A stretch of DNA of 64,000 nucleotides from Planctomycetota bacterium (GTDB taxonomy: Bacteria; Planctomycetota; UBA1135; GCA-002686595): positions 1 to 64,000 of the forward strand of contig JACKHS010000011.1 in NCBI GenBank assembly GCA_020638875.1. Reading direction: 5' to 3'. A program made the translations under genes and the position numbers. The stretch's first letter is position 1, and every line of letters starts with the position of its first letter. The notes below the pieces were generated by a model. The model was not told where the DNA came from. It searched no databases and saw only the letters and a program-made list of their open reading frames with translations. Shown here in pieces: positions 1-9,126 of the stretch.

Positions 1-135
1 GCCCCGCGCGGCGCCCGCGCGCGCGCTCGCGAGCGCGCCCGCGCCGAGCTGCACCGCACGCTCGCCCCCGAGACGAAGTGGGCGGCCTTCGCCCAGTCCC
101 TGTTCCTGTGCGCCGAGTTCCGCTACGCGGGTTGA
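1..135 (+). CDS. DUF1553 (PSD1-type) protein, C-terminal end only
   Basis: The window opens inside a reading frame that ends with TGA at 133-135. The visible 44 residues end WAAFAQSLFLCAEFRYAG, which resembles the conserved tail of DUF1553 proteins (…ALLNSNEFLYV). In planctomycetes DUF1553 proteins are large and secreted, often carry DUF1549 and cytochrome-like domains, and are nearly always followed by a DUF1501 gene, as here. The exact biochemical role of the pair is unknown. The first part of the gene lies outside the window. Identification rests on the short tail plus the neighbour, so it is probable rather than certain. Confidence 0.7.
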   Translation, partial: APRGARARARERARAELHRTLAPETKWAAFAQSLFLCAEFRYAG

Positions 136-146
136 GGACGAGCGTC

Positions 147-1529
147 ATGCAGCACCGAGACTTCGACACGACCACGCGTCCCTCGCGCCGCGCCCTGCTC
201 GCCGCGAGCACCGCGGGCTTCGGCCTGCTCTCCCTGCGCGGCCTGGCCGCCGCCGCCGGCCGCGCGCCGGCGCGGGCCAAGCGCGTGATCTTCCTGTGCA
301 TGTCGGGCGCGCCCTCGCACGTCGACACCTTCGACTACAAGCCCGAGCTCGGCGCGCGCGACGGCCAGGGCGCGCCGGGCGAGTACCGCCGCGGCGCGAA
401 GCTGCTCGGCTCGCCCTGGAGCTTCGCGCAGCACGGCCGGAGCGGCCTGTGGATGAGCGAGCTGTTCCCCGAGCTCGCGCGCCACGCCGACCGGCTCTGT
501 CTGCTGCACGGCATGCACACCGACGTGCCCGCGCACGCGCAGGCGACGGTGCTGATGCACACCGGCTCGTTCCAGTTCGTGCGGCCCTCGATGGGGGCCT
601 GGACGCTCTACGGGCTGGGCAGCGCCAACGAGGACCTGCCGGGCTTCGTCACGATCAACCCGCCGGCCGGTCAGGGCGGCGCGCAGAACTACGGCAGCGC
701 GTTCCTGCCGGCGCGCACGCAGGGCCTGCGCCTGGGCATCGAGCGCGAGAGCCGCGCGCTGCGCCGCGACGAGCGCTCCGAGCCGGTCGAGAACCTCGCC
801 AGCCCGCGCGGCACCAGCGACGGGCAGCGGCGCCAGCTCGACCTCGTGCGCGCGCTCGACAAGGCCGGTCACCGCAAGGACGCGCGCGAGCACGACGCCG
901 AGGCGCTGGTCGAGTCGATGGAGCTCGCCTTCCGCATGCAGGCCGAGGTGCCCGAGCTCGTCGACCTCGACGGCTTGCCGCAGGAGACGCTCGCGCTCTA
1001 CGGCGTGGGCGCCGAGGAGACCGACGGGTTCGCGCGTCAGTGCCTGCTCGCGCGCCGGCTGGCCGAGTCCGGCGTGCGCTTCATCGAGGTCAACCAGGGC
1101 GGCTGGGACCACCACCGCAACCTGCGCGAGGCGTTGCCGGCCTCGTGCCGCGCGGTCGACAAGCCGATCGCCGGCCTCTTGACCGACCTCGCGCGCAGCG
1201 GGCTGCTCGAGGAGACGCTGGTGCTGTGGGGCGGCGAGTTCGGCCGCACGCCCTACGCGCAGAACGGCGACGGCCGCGACCACAACAACCGCGGCTTCAC
1301 GACCTGGATGGCGGGCGGCGGCGTGCGCGGCGGATTCGCGCACGGCGCGACGGACGAGCTCGGCATCGAGGCCGTCGAGGGCCTGGTCTCGATCCACGAC
1401 TGGCACGCGACGGTGCTGCACCTCCTGGGCCTCGACCACGAGGCGCTGACCTACCCCTGGGCCGGCCGCGACTTCCGCCTGACGGGCTTCGAGGGCGAGG
1501 GCCGCGTGGTGCGCGAGGTGCTCGCCTGA
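147..1529 (+). CDS. DUF1501 family protein, Tat-exported
   Basis: A 460-residue protein of the DUF1501 family (alkaline-phosphatase/sulfatase-like fold, function unsettled). The ATG at 147 is preferred over the upstream frame start because a GAGGA ribosome-binding site at 134-138 lies just before it and overlaps the stop of the previous gene. The N-terminus has a twin-arginine signal (SRRALLA at residues 13-19, then a hydrophobic stretch to about residue 43), so it is predicted to be exported folded. Family hallmarks are the early RVIFLCMSGAPSHVDTFD block and the C-terminal DWHATVLHLLGLDHEALTY block ending in GRDFRLT. The gene is only 11 bases after the DUF1553 gene and is surely cotranscribed with it. 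Confidence 0.93.
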   Translation: MQHRDFDTTTRPSRRALLAASTAGFGLLSLRGLAAAAGRAPARAKRVIFLCMSGAPSHVDTFDYKPELGARDGQGAPGEYRRGAKLLGSPWSFAQHGRSGLWMSELFPELARHADRLCLLHGMHTDVPAHAQATVLMHTGSFQFVRPSMGAWTLYGLGSANEDLPGFVTINPPAGQGGAQNYGSAFLPARTQGLRLGIERESRALRRDERSEPVENLASPRGTSDGQRRQLDLVRALDKAGHRKDAREHDAEALVESMELAFRMQAEVPELVDLDGLPQETLALYGVGAEETDGFARQCLLARRLAESGVRFIEVNQGGWDHHRNLREALPASCRAVDKPIAGLLTDLARSGLLEETLVLWGGEFGRTPYAQNGDGRDHNNRGFTTWMAGGGVRGGFAHGATDELGIEAVEGLVSIHDWHATVLHLLGLDHEALTYPWAGRDFRLTGFEGEGRVVREVLA

Positions 1530-1614
1530 GGGGCGACCCGGGCGCCCGCAGGACGCGCGCCCGGCCGCCCAGGAAAGCGCCAGGTCGCGTACGGTTCGGC
1601 CGCGGCGGGGGACG

Positions 1615-2226
1615 ATGAGCCGGGGGCCCCCTGCCCCCATGCGCCGCCTCCTCCCCACGCTCCTCGTGGGCCTCGCTCTCGCCTGGCCCCTCGCGCCCCA
1701 CGGTCCCGCCGCGCCCGAGGGCGCGCTGCTCACGCGCATCGAGCTCGAGCGCGGCCGCGCCCTGTTCGTCGACGACACCGGCGTCGTGCCCCTCGAGCGC
1801 CACGCCGGGCCGCGCAGCCACACCGGCCCGGGGCACTTCGAGCTGGCGCCCGGCTCCACCGCGGTGGTGCGCTGGGCCGGCCGCGGCAGCGTGCGCGTCG
1901 AGGGCCCGACCTCGCTCTCGTGGGACGAGCTGACGGCCGAGGACGAGCTGCGCCTGCGCTTCGGCACGGTGGCCGAGGCCGACCTCGAGCTGCGCCGCGG
2001 CGGCGCGCGCGTCGACCTGCCCGGCGCCTGGCGGCTCGAGCTGGGCCCCGGCGCCGTGAACCTGCGCTCGTTGCCGGTGGGCGGCGTCGAGTTCGTGCAC
2101 CACGCCGGCGTCGCCGCGCGGGCCTCGTGGATCGGCGGCCCGGGCGTCAGCGCGCCGCGCTGGATCGGCCCGGGCAGCGCGCACGCCTCGCGGGCACGCC
2201 TGAGCCCAGCCGCACGCCCGACGTGA
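1615..2226 (+). CDS. Secreted protein of unknown function, N-terminal part of a frameshifted gene
   Basis: This frame begins with a signal-peptide-like stretch (MRRLLPTLLVGLALAWPLAP) reached from ATG 1615 or from the in-frame ATG at 1639. About 170 residues follow that look like a beta-rich, FecR-like envelope domain (alternating charged and hydrophobic residues, 'GSVRVEGPTSLSWDEL'). I cannot name the family with confidence. From about residue 190 the sense of the protein moves to other frames, and the stop at 2226 is probably an artefact of a frameshift near 2190. The continuation is listed separately. Confidence 0.55.
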   Translation: MSRGPPAPMRRLLPTLLVGLALAWPLAPHGPAAPEGALLTRIELERGRALFVDDTGVVPLERHAGPRSHTGPGHFELAPGSTAVVRWAGRGSVRVEGPTSLSWDELTAEDELRLRFGTVAEADLELRRGGARVDLPGAWRLELGPGAVNLRSLPVGGVEFVHHAGVAARASWIGGPGVSAPRWIGPGSAHASRARLSPAARPT

Positions 2227-3148
2227 CCGCCGCCGCCAGCGCGTGGCCCGTGGCCTCCTGGCCGTGGGGCGCGGGCGGCGTGCCCGACCGCCCGAGGCCG
2301 GCCGCGCCGGCGCGGCGGCGTGGGCGACCCCTCCTGGCCCTGGGGCCGCCTCAGCTCGAGGCGCAGCCCTGGGAGCGCTGGGACTGGCCCTGGCAGCCGC
2401 AGCCCGCGGTCGAGCCTGAGCTCAGACGGGCGCGGACCCCGCGGTCGAGGCTGGCTGTCGCGCCCGCGCTGGGCGACGACGCGCCGCAGGCTGACGGGGC
2501 ATCGAGGACGAGGACGGGAACTCGAGGACGAGTACCAGCCGTTGCTCGTGCCGAGCGCCGCGCCGGAGGACGCCGACGTGCTCGACCCGCCGATTTCCTG
2601 GCCGTGGGGCGAGGTGCCTGAGCCTCCGCCGGCGAGCGAGTCCGCGGAGAGCGCCGCGCCTGCGGTCGAGGCGACGCTGCCCGTCGAGCCGACGCCCTGG
2701 CCGAGCGCTGGCCTGAGATCGCCCCCGAGCCCGAAGTCGTCACCGAGCCCGAGCGCGTCTCTGAGCCGCAGCCCGAGCCGCAGGCGACCCGGAGCCGAGG
2801 TCGTGCCGCCGCGGCCGCGCGGAGCCCGAGGTGGCCCCGAGCCGCCGCCCTTCCCGCCTACCAGTGGCGCGGCCTGCGCGCGCGAGCAGCTCGTCCCGCT
2901 CGGAGACTTCGTCGTGCAGGCGAGCGGAGCGTGGCAGCGCGAGGAGCTCGAGGGCGGGCTCGTGCGCCTGTCGCTACCGGTCGACGCGGGCGAGCCGGCC
3001 TGGCTGTTCGGCGCCGAGTACGACTACCGCGCCTTCCTGGGGCCTCGCTGCTCGTCGAGCCCGACGGCACGGTGCGCAGCCACGAGGGCTGGGTGCGCGT
3101 GCTGCTGCGGACGCCTGGCCGCGTCGCGCGCGCCGCTGCGCGCCGTGA
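2227..3148 (+). pseudogene. Frameshifted continuation: Pro/Glu-rich linker with WPWG motifs and a C-terminal beta-rich domain
   Basis: Protein-like sequence continues but jumps between frames. Recognisable pieces are 'ASWPWGAGGVP' (near 2260), 'DPSWPWG' (near 2325), 'QPWERWDWPWQPQ' (near 2365), 'ISWPWGEVPEPP' (near 2595), an EP-rich stretch 'EPEVVTEPERVSEPQPEPQ' (near 2730) and a folded-looking domain with 'DFVVQASGAWQREELEGG' and 'VEPDGTVRSHEGWVRVLLR' (2900-3110). At least five frame changes are needed to read it through. The repeated S-W-P-W-G motif and acidic proline-rich spacers suggest an extended periplasmic linker. It is either a decaying gene or an assembly with residual indels. The true stop is uncertain; 3148 is a plausible end. 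Confidence 0.45.
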
Positions 3149-3177
3149 GAGCCGCGGCGGAGCACCGCGCGTCGCCG

Positions 3178-3629
3178 CTACCGCCGGCGGCGCGTCGTCC
3201 GTGGGCAGGCCGCCCTGGATGTACGAGGTGATCGCCTCGACCTCCTGGTCTTGACCTGCAGGTCGTGGCGCAGGAGGTCGCGCAAGCTGAGCACGCCCAG
3301 CACGCGGCCCTCGGCGACCACGGGCACGTGACGGATGTGGCGGCGGTGCATCTCCTCGCGCACCGCGCTGGCGCCCTCGGTGGGCGCCGCCGTGTAGAGG
3401 CTGCGCGACATGACGTCGCCGACCCGCGTGGCGCCGGGATCCTGTTCTCCACGACCACGCGCACCATCAGGTCGCGCTCGGTGAAGATGCCGGCGAGGCT
3501 CCGTCGTCGGCGAGCACGAGCACGGCGCCCACGCCGGCCGACTGCATCGCTCGGGCGGCCCAACGTGCTCGCGGACGTGGGGAGGCTGAGGGTCTCGGGT
3601 CTGGTGAGGAGGTCTCCGATCGGCTGCAT
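3178..3629 (-). pseudogene. CBS-domain protein, frameshifted
   Basis: Read on the minus strand from ATG 3629 (MQPIGDLLTRPETLSLPTSAS), pieces of a two-CBS-domain protein appear in succession in different frames: 'ARAMQSAGVGAVLVLADDG' (near 3540), 'SLAGIFTERDLMVRVVVE' (near 3480), 'RVGDVMSRSLYTAAP…HIRHVPVVAEGRVLGVLSLRDLLRH' (3430-3270) and 'EVEAITSYIQGG' (near 3230). CBS pairs bind adenine nucleotides and act as regulatory modules; small stand-alone ones are common in bacteria. About four frameshifts in 450 bases break it. It is convergent with the equally broken plus-strand gene, which points to a local sequence-quality problem as much as to decay. Confidence 0.65.
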
Positions 3630-3772
3630 GCTCGTCTCCGGCGTCGCGACGGGGCCCGTCCCCGTCGGCTCTGGTCATACGGCGCGGAGGGGCCTACGCA
3701 ACGACGCGCCGCGCGTTGGAGCGCACGGCGCGGAGCGAGCGGAGCGGGGCACGGTCGGCGGGAGCGGGCCGC

Positions 3773-4405
3773 TCAGGTGCGGGTCGCCAGGCGCATCAGG
3801 ATCTCGTTCAGCACGCCGGGCAGGTCGTCCCCCGTCAGACTGGGGTCGATGGCGAGCTCGCCGTCCGCCCCGGCGAGACCCGTGCGCACCGCCGCGGTGC
3901 GGCACCCGGCGCGCCAGCCCGCGGCCAGCTCGAGCGTCGAATCGCCGATGACCCACGACTCGGAGAGCCGCACGCCGTCGTGCTGCATCGCGTGGTACAT
4001 CGCGCCCGTGTTCGGCAGCAGGAAGACCGAGTCGCGCTGGCGCTTGCCCTTGCCGTGCTCGGGGTGGTCGATGCAGGCGTAGCAGCGGGCGACCGGGACG
4101 CCCATGCCGGCCAGGTGGGCGAGCAGGGCCGTCTCGAAGGCCTCCCAGGTCTCGACCTTCAGGCGCCCGCGCGCGACCGCGTCCTCGTTGCCGAGCAGGT
4201 AGATGCGCCAGCCGGCCTGGTGCGCGCGGAAGAGCGCGTCGACGGCGCCCGGGACGAACTCGGCGTTCTCGAACTGCGCCTCGAAACCCTTGCCGGGCAG
4301 CTCGAGCAGCGTGCCCCAGCGGTCGACGAACAGGCCCCGCGTCGGGGGCTCGGTACCGGGCAGGGCGGGGCGGATCGAGTCGAGGGGCGTCGAGATCGGG
4401 CGCAT
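3773..4405 (-). CDS. HAD-superfamily (HAD-IIIA/GmhB-like) protein with altered catalytic motif
   Basis: A 210-residue protein with the layout of HAD-IIIA phosphatases (GmhB, HisB N-terminal domain). The nucleophile motif appears as FVDRWGTLLELP with Asp28, but the usual second Asp (DxD) is Trp30. Motif II is shifted (LLGNEDA instead of TNQ), the Cys/His zinc loop is reduced to 'CYACIDHPEHGKGK', and motif IV reads GDSTLELAAG (Glu in place of the second Asp). In the family the nucleophile forms a phospho-aspartate and the second Asp is the general acid/base, so phosphatase activity may be lost or changed. The reading frame is intact and the start at 4405 gives a full-length protein. Substrate unknown. 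Confidence 0.75.
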   Translation of the reverse strand: MRPISTPLDSIRPALPGTEPPTRGLFVDRWGTLLELPGKGFEAQFENAEFVPGAVDALFRAHQAGWRIYLLGNEDAVARGRLKVETWEAFETALLAHLAGMGVPVARCYACIDHPEHGKGKRQRDSVFLLPNTGAMYHAMQHDGVRLSESWVIGDSTLELAAGWRAGCRTAAVRTGLAGADGELAIDPSLTGDDLPGVLNEILMRLATRT

Positions 4406-4585
4406 GGAGGCTGGGCGGCGGCTGAGGTGCGTGGACGAGGCTGTTCTCGGCCGCGCGCGGGGCGCCTTGAGCGAGAAGGCGCGAAGCGTCGAAAAGCCGC
4501 CGGGGAGGGGCTAGCCTGAGCTTGCGAGCCCTCCCTTCGGCCCGGGGCGGGGCTCCGCGCCCGGCCGCACCGCCCGCCGCACCCC

Positions 4586-5731
4586 GTGACGTCCTCCCTG
4601 CGCTTCGCGATCGTCCTCAATCCCTTCGACCTGGGGGTCAAGGGCGGGGACTACGCGCCCGAGCTGGCGCGCGAGCTGCTCGGCCGCGGGCACGCCGTGC
4701 GCGGCTACGGCGCCCCGGCGGGCGTCATCCCGCGCTCCGGCGAGGAGGGCGAGGCGGCCCTCGTCGGCCTGAAGGGCTTCGCGCCGGACGCGATCGTCGC
4801 CTACGACGCGCTCTCCCCGGCGGCCTTCGCCGGCGCGCGCGCCGCGCGCCAGCTGAGCGTGCCGCTCTTGCTGGTCGAGTCGGGCTTCGACGGGCCGGGC
4901 CGCTGGCACGAGCGCGCGCTGCGCTGGATGGGCGAGAAGCTGTGGGGTGCGTACGTGCGCCACACCGCCGGCCGCGTGGTCGCGCTCGACCCGCTCGCCC
5001 GCGACCAGGCGCTCGAGGAGGGCTTCGACGCCGAGCAGATCGTCGTGCTCGCGGCCGGCGTCGACCTGATGCGCTTCCGGCCCGGGTTGACCTCCAGCCT
5101 GGTCAGCGGTCACCGCATCCGCGGGCGCATCCTGCTGTACTGCGGCCGCATCGGTCCGCACCGCGGCCTGCAGGTGCTCGTGGACGCGTTCGCGCGCACG
5201 ATCGGGCAGAGCCACGACTGGTCGCTCGTCCTGGCGGGCGAGGGCTCGAGCCACGAGCGCAAGGTGCTGCGCGCGCACGCCGACCGGCTCGGCGTGGGGG
5301 CGCACGTGCACCTGCTCGCGCGACCGCGGCCCGAGGAGCTGCCCGGCCTGATGGGCAGCGCCACCGCGCTCGCCGTCCCGGCCGTCGACGACAGCGTGCG
5401 CGGGCAGCAGATCCCGCGCGCGATGGCCTCCGCGCTGCCGGTGCTGGCGTCCGACCGGCCGCGCCTCAGCTTCCTCGTGCAGGACGGCGAGACCGGCCTG
5501 CTGGTGAAGGCCGCCGACCTCGGCGCCTGGAGCGACGCGCTGACGCGCCTGGCGACCTCGCCCGAGGCGCGCAAGCGCTGGGGCCGCCGCGCGCGCGAGG
5601 AGGCCGAGCAGCGCTTCGACTGGGCGCGCGTCGCGCAGCGCTACGAGGAGCTCGTGCGCGAGGTGGCCGAGGCGAAGGCCGTGCACCGCGCGTCCCGCCC
5701 GCACGAGCCGGTCACGCACGACCTGGGCTGA
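4586..5731 (+). CDS. Glycosyltransferase family 4 (GT-B fold)
   Basis: A 381-residue GT-B glycosyltransferase. The GTG at 4586 is the start; no ATG lies close downstream. The C-terminal Glycos_transf_1 domain is clear: 'LLYCGRIGPHRGLQVLVDAF', 'LVLAGEGSSHERKVLRAHADRLG' and 'LPVLASDRPRLSFLVQDGETGLLV'. The usual donor-binding E-x7-E is not obvious: the region reads DSVRGQQIPRAMASALP, with Gln at the usual first Glu. It probably transfers a sugar from a nucleotide-sugar to a lipid or saccharide at the cytoplasmic face of the membrane. No other polysaccharide genes are next to it, so the product is unknown. It ends convergently to the STAS/PilZ-like gene, with a strong hairpin between them. Confidence 0.88.
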   Translation: MTSSLRFAIVLNPFDLGVKGGDYAPELARELLGRGHAVRGYGAPAGVIPRSGEEGEAALVGLKGFAPDAIVAYDALSPAAFAGARAARQLSVPLLLVESGFDGPGRWHERALRWMGEKLWGAYVRHTAGRVVALDPLARDQALEEGFDAEQIVVLAAGVDLMRFRPGLTSSLVSGHRIRGRILLYCGRIGPHRGLQVLVDAFARTIGQSHDWSLVLAGEGSSHERKVLRAHADRLGVGAHVHLLARPRPEELPGLMGSATALAVPAVDDSVRGQQIPRAMASALPVLASDRPRLSFLVQDGETGLLVKAADLGAWSDALTRLATSPEARKRWGRRAREEAEQRFDWARVAQRYEELVREVAEAKAVHRASRPHEPVTHDLG

Positions 5732-5779
5732 GCGGCCTCCGCGCGCCGGAAGCGGCGCACCGACACGCGCCCGAGACGT

Positions 5780-5816
5780 CGCGAGCCCGCGGCGCCCGGG
5801 GCGCCGCGGGCTCGCG
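5780..5816. terminator. Perfect 17-bp stem hairpin between convergent genes
   Basis: Left arm 5780-5796 (CGCGAGCCCGCGGCGCC) is perfectly complementary to 5800-5816 with a 3-base loop. It sits between the stops of the glycosyltransferase (+) and the STAS/PilZ-like gene (-) and would serve both as a terminator. No U-tract follows, which is common in this GC-rich DNA. Confidence 0.6.
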
Positions 5817-5833
5817 CGTGCAACCGAGCCGGC

Positions 5834-6646
5834 TCAGGCGTCGGTGGCCTTGCGCAGCTCTTCCTTGAGGTAGGCCATGTCGGCGGCGTACTGGCGCACG
5901 GAGGCGCGCGTCTCGTCGTCGATCTCGTGGAAGGTCGCCTGCACCTTGATGCCGTCGGCGCGCTCCTCGACCTCGCTGATCTGCGCCAGCGCCTCGCAGT
6001 AGCCCTTCTTGAGCAGCGGCAGGCGGAACTTGATGCGCCACTCGGTGCCCAGCGCGACGAGCTGCGCCATCGCGAAGGGCTCGAGGTCGGTGTTGCCGCC
6101 GTTCCACGTGAAGCGCACGTTGTTCTCGTCCAGCCCCGCCATGCGCCCGATGCCGCTCCAACGGTCGCCGAAGCTGTGGCCGTGGACCGGGTTGACGACC
6201 TTGTCGCCCTTGGCCACGAAGTGCGTGATGCGGTCCATGTCGACCGGGCTGAAGATCACCGAGGAGCTGTCCTCCTCGAAGCCGCCGCTGTCGGTCGGCA
6301 CCGGGACCGCGGCGCCGAGGTTCGCAGCGGCTTCCTCGTCGGTGTCGTACACCGGCACCACGCGGTCGAGGCCGACCTTCTCGAGGATGTCCCGGCTGAA
6401 CTTGCTCGGGCGGCTGATGACCAGCTTCCCCCCCTCCGCCGAGAGCTGCTTCGAGGCCTTGAGGATCGCGCCCAGGGCGGTCGAGTTCAGGAAGCGCACG
6501 AGGCGCATGTTGAGCACCGCGTTCGGCACGCCGGCCTTGAGCAGGCTGTCGATCTCCTCCTGGAGCAGCGGGACGTAGTACGTGTCGAACTCGCCGCGCA
6601 GGTGCAGGATGGCGTAGTTCTCTCGGGGCTCGACGGTGATGTGCAT
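5834..6646 (-). CDS. STAS-domain protein with PilZ-like C-terminal domain
   Basis: A 270-residue two-domain protein. Residues 1-115 are a STAS domain like anti-sigma-factor antagonists (SpoIIAA/RsbV): 'AILHLRGEFDTYYVPLLQEEID' then 'NMRLVRFLNSTALGAIL'. By alignment Thr56 sits where SpoIIAA has its phosphorylated serine. After a linker rich in Asp/Glu/Ser (about 115-135), residues 140-265 have the beta-barrel-like pattern of a PilZ domain ('WRIKFRLPLLKKGYCEALAQI…FHEIDDETRASVRQYAADM'), but the c-di-GMP motifs RxxxR and DxSxxG are missing, so c-di-GMP binding is doubtful. It is divergent from a GAF-PP2C phosphatase, the enzyme type that dephosphorylates STAS antagonists. The two are probably partners. 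Confidence 0.8.
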   Translation of the reverse strand: MHITVEPRENYAILHLRGEFDTYYVPLLQEEIDSLLKAGVPNAVLNMRLVRFLNSTALGAILKASKQLSAEGGKLVISRPSKFSRDILEKVGLDRVVPVYDTDEEAAANLGAAVPVPTDSGGFEEDSSSVIFSPVDMDRITHFVAKGDKVVNPVHGHSFGDRWSGIGRMAGLDENNVRFTWNGGNTDLEPFAMAQLVALGTEWRIKFRLPLLKKGYCEALAQISEVEERADGIKVQATFHEIDDETRASVRQYAADMAYLKEELRKATDA

Positions 6647-6778
6647 GGGAGCGGGTGGGGAGGCGGGTCAGCGGGGGCGCCTAGTCTGAGGCCGGCCCGA
6701 GGACGAGGCAAGGCTTTCCGGTCCCGCCCGAGCGCCTGCGGGGTTGTCTCGCGGCCCCCGCCTGGGATCCTCTGGCCA

Positions 6779-8174
6779 TGGTGTTCTGGCGCAAGAAGGG
6801 GCCGCCGACCCGCGGCCCGAAGCGGTTCCCCGCGGCGACGAGGCCGAGGACGGCGGCGCGTCCACGCAGTTCCTGACGGGGACGCGCGCGAGGACCAGCG
6901 CCGGACCGACAGCCTGCTCTCGGAGGTCGCGGCCATCTCGAGCCGCGCCGCGGGTGACCGGCAAGGCCGACCTCGAGCAACTGCTCGGCTACATCGTCGA
7001 CGCGTCGATCGCGCGCACGGGCGCCGAGCGCGGGCTGCTGCTCATCGCGCGCAAGGACGGCGAGCTGGACGTGCGCGTCGCGCGCCAGCGCGGCGGCGAG
7101 GAGATCGTCGGCAAGCCGCGCTTCTCGACCAGCGCGGTCAAGCGCGTGCTCGAGACGCGTCAGCCGCGCAAGGACATGTTCAACTCGAGCGGTGACGGCG
7201 GCGACCTCGCGGCCAGCGTGGTGGACCTCAAGCTGCGCGCGCTGATGTGCGTGCCGCTCGAGGTGGGCGAGGGCGAGCGCGCGCTGCGCGGCGCGCTGTA
7301 CGTCGACTCGCGCGCCGCGACCCGCGAGTTCGACGCGCGCGACCTCTCGTACTTCTCCGCGCTCGGCGTGCAGATCTCCGTGGCGCTCAAGAGCGCCGCC
7401 TCGCACGTCGAGTCGCTGGAGCGCGCGCGCCTGGAGCGCTCGCTCGAGATCGCCAAGGCCGTGCAGTCGAACCTCATGCCGCAGGTGCCGCGCGACGTGC
7501 CCGGGCTCGACGTGTTCGGCTGGTACCGCGCGGCGGAGCGCACGAGCGGCGACTTCTACGACTTCTTCAAGACGCGCGACGGCCGCCTGGCGGTGATGGT
7601 CGGCGACGTGACCGGGCACGGTCCCGGCTCCGCGCTCATCACGTCGCAGGCGCAAGCCAGCCTGCGCGCGTCGATCCGCATCCTGCCCGACCTGTGCGAG
7701 GCCGTCACCGAGGTCAACGCCGACATCAGCGGGCGCATGGACGACGGCAACTTCGTCACGCTGTTCGTCGCGCTGATCGCGCCCGACGGCACGACGCAGG
7801 TGCTCAACGCCGGCCACACGCCGCCGCAGATCTTCCGCGCGGCGACGGGCGAGATCCAGCGCATCTCCGCGCACGGCCCCGCGCTCGGCATGATGGGGGA
7901 CTTCGACTACTCGTTCAGCGACACGTTCCGCATGGAGCCCGGCGACACGCTGCTGGTCTTCACCGACGGCTTGACCGAGGCGCGGCCCGCCGATCAGCCC
8001 GAGAACCTGCTCGGCGAGGACGGCCTCGCCGCGCGCTACGCGCCGCTCGCGCGCGACGCGCAGGACGCGCAGCGGCTCACCGAGGCGCTCGTGAAGAGCG
8101 TGCTCGACTTCGCGGGCGGCAACTGCGAGGACGACATGACGGTCGTCGCGGTGCGTCGCACGCAGGAGACGTGA
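6779..8174 (+). CDS. GAF-domain PP2C (SpoIIE/RsbU-type) serine phosphatase
   Basis: Residues encoded by about 6960-7410 form a GAF sensor domain ('LEQLLGYIVDASIARTGAERGLLLI'); those from 7440-8170 form a SpoIIE-type PP2C domain with metal-binding aspartates in 'SGDFYDFF', 'VGDVTGHGPGSAL', 'FTDGLTEA' and 'CEDDMTVV'. The enzyme would dephosphorylate a STAS antagonist and so control an anti-sigma kinase; the STAS gene directly upstream on the other strand is the likely target. The natural start is probably ATG 6779 (MVFWRKKG…), but frame changes between about 6830 and 6960 scramble the first 60 residues, which are not catalytic. The longest uninterrupted frame, beginning at 6744, includes both domains. 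The next gene overlaps it by GTGA. Confidence 0.88.
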
Positions 8175-9126
8175 GCGCCGCCGCGCGCCCGGCGACGCCG
8201 CGACCGCTGAACGACGCGCGCGCGCGCCGCGTTGCCGCTCTCGCCGTGAGCTCGACCGTCCCCACGCTGCCTTGCCCCGCGGTGCGCTTCGGCGAGGACT
8301 TCGCCCGGCGCCTCGACGCGCTGCACGCGCGCCTGGCCGCCGGCCGGCAGGTGCGCGAGGGAGCCGCGGGCGCGCGCCTCGCGGGCGGCGGCGAGGAGTT
8401 CGCCGGCCACCGCCCGTACCGCCCCGGCGAGGACCTGCGGCAGCTCGACTGGGCGCTCTACGCGCGCCTCGACAAGCCGTTCGTGCGCGTGACGCAGCGC
8501 GAGGCCGGCGAGACGTGGGCGGTGCTGCTCGACGCCAGCGGATCGATGGGCGTCGGCCCGCCCGGCAAGCTGCAGCGCGCGCCGAGTGCGCCGCGGCGCT
8601 CGCGTCCCTCGGTGCTGCGCCAGGGCGCGCGCGTCGCGCTGCTCGTGTCGCGGCGACGGCGGCGTCCGCCGCCTCGACCTCGCCGGGCGGCCAGGACACC
8701 GGCGCGGCGCTCGACGTTGCTCGGCGGCCTGCGCGCCGCGGGCGCGGCCGGCCTGGCGCAGCTCCTGCGCGCGCGCGCGCTCCTTCCACGGCGCGCCGCG
8801 CGCGTGCTGCTCGTCGGCGACCTGTGCGACGTCGCGCCGCGCGACGTGCTCGCGCTCGCGCGCGCGCGGCGCGCGCTCGGCGCGCTGCAGCTCCTCGCGC
8901 CCGCCGAGCTCGAGCCCGCGCTCGGCGCGCGGCGCCTGTGGGACCCGAGGGCGGCGCGGAGCTCGTGCTCGACGTCGACGCCGAGCTGCGCGCGGCGTAC
9001 CTCGCGGCGCTGGAGGCGCGGCTCGAGGAGTGGCGCCGCGCCGCGCAACGCCACCGCCTGCACTACGCCTGTCGCTCGACCGCGGTGGCCTTCGAGGACC
9101 TCGTGCGCGAGCTGCTCGGCGCGTGA
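8171..9126 (+). pseudogene. DUF58 protein, frameshifted
   Basis: The start GTG 8171 overlaps the phosphatase stop (GTGA); GTG 8246 is an alternative. The first 130 residues are intact and diagnostic of DUF58: 'LAGGGEEFAGHRPYRPGEDLRQLDWALYARLDKPFVRV', followed by the MIDAS-like 'LLDASGSMG'. Between 8575 and 8950 the sense moves through all three frames ('AECAAALASL', 'VLRQGARVALLVS', 'GDGGVRRLDLAGR', 'LLVGDLCDVAPRDVLALA'), and the last part ('AELVLDVDAELRAAYLAALEARLEEWRR') ends at 9126. DUF58 proteins usually work with a MoxR AAA+ ATPase and VWA/BatA-type membrane proteins. The BatA-like gene follows directly, but no MoxR gene is in view. Confidence 0.7.
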
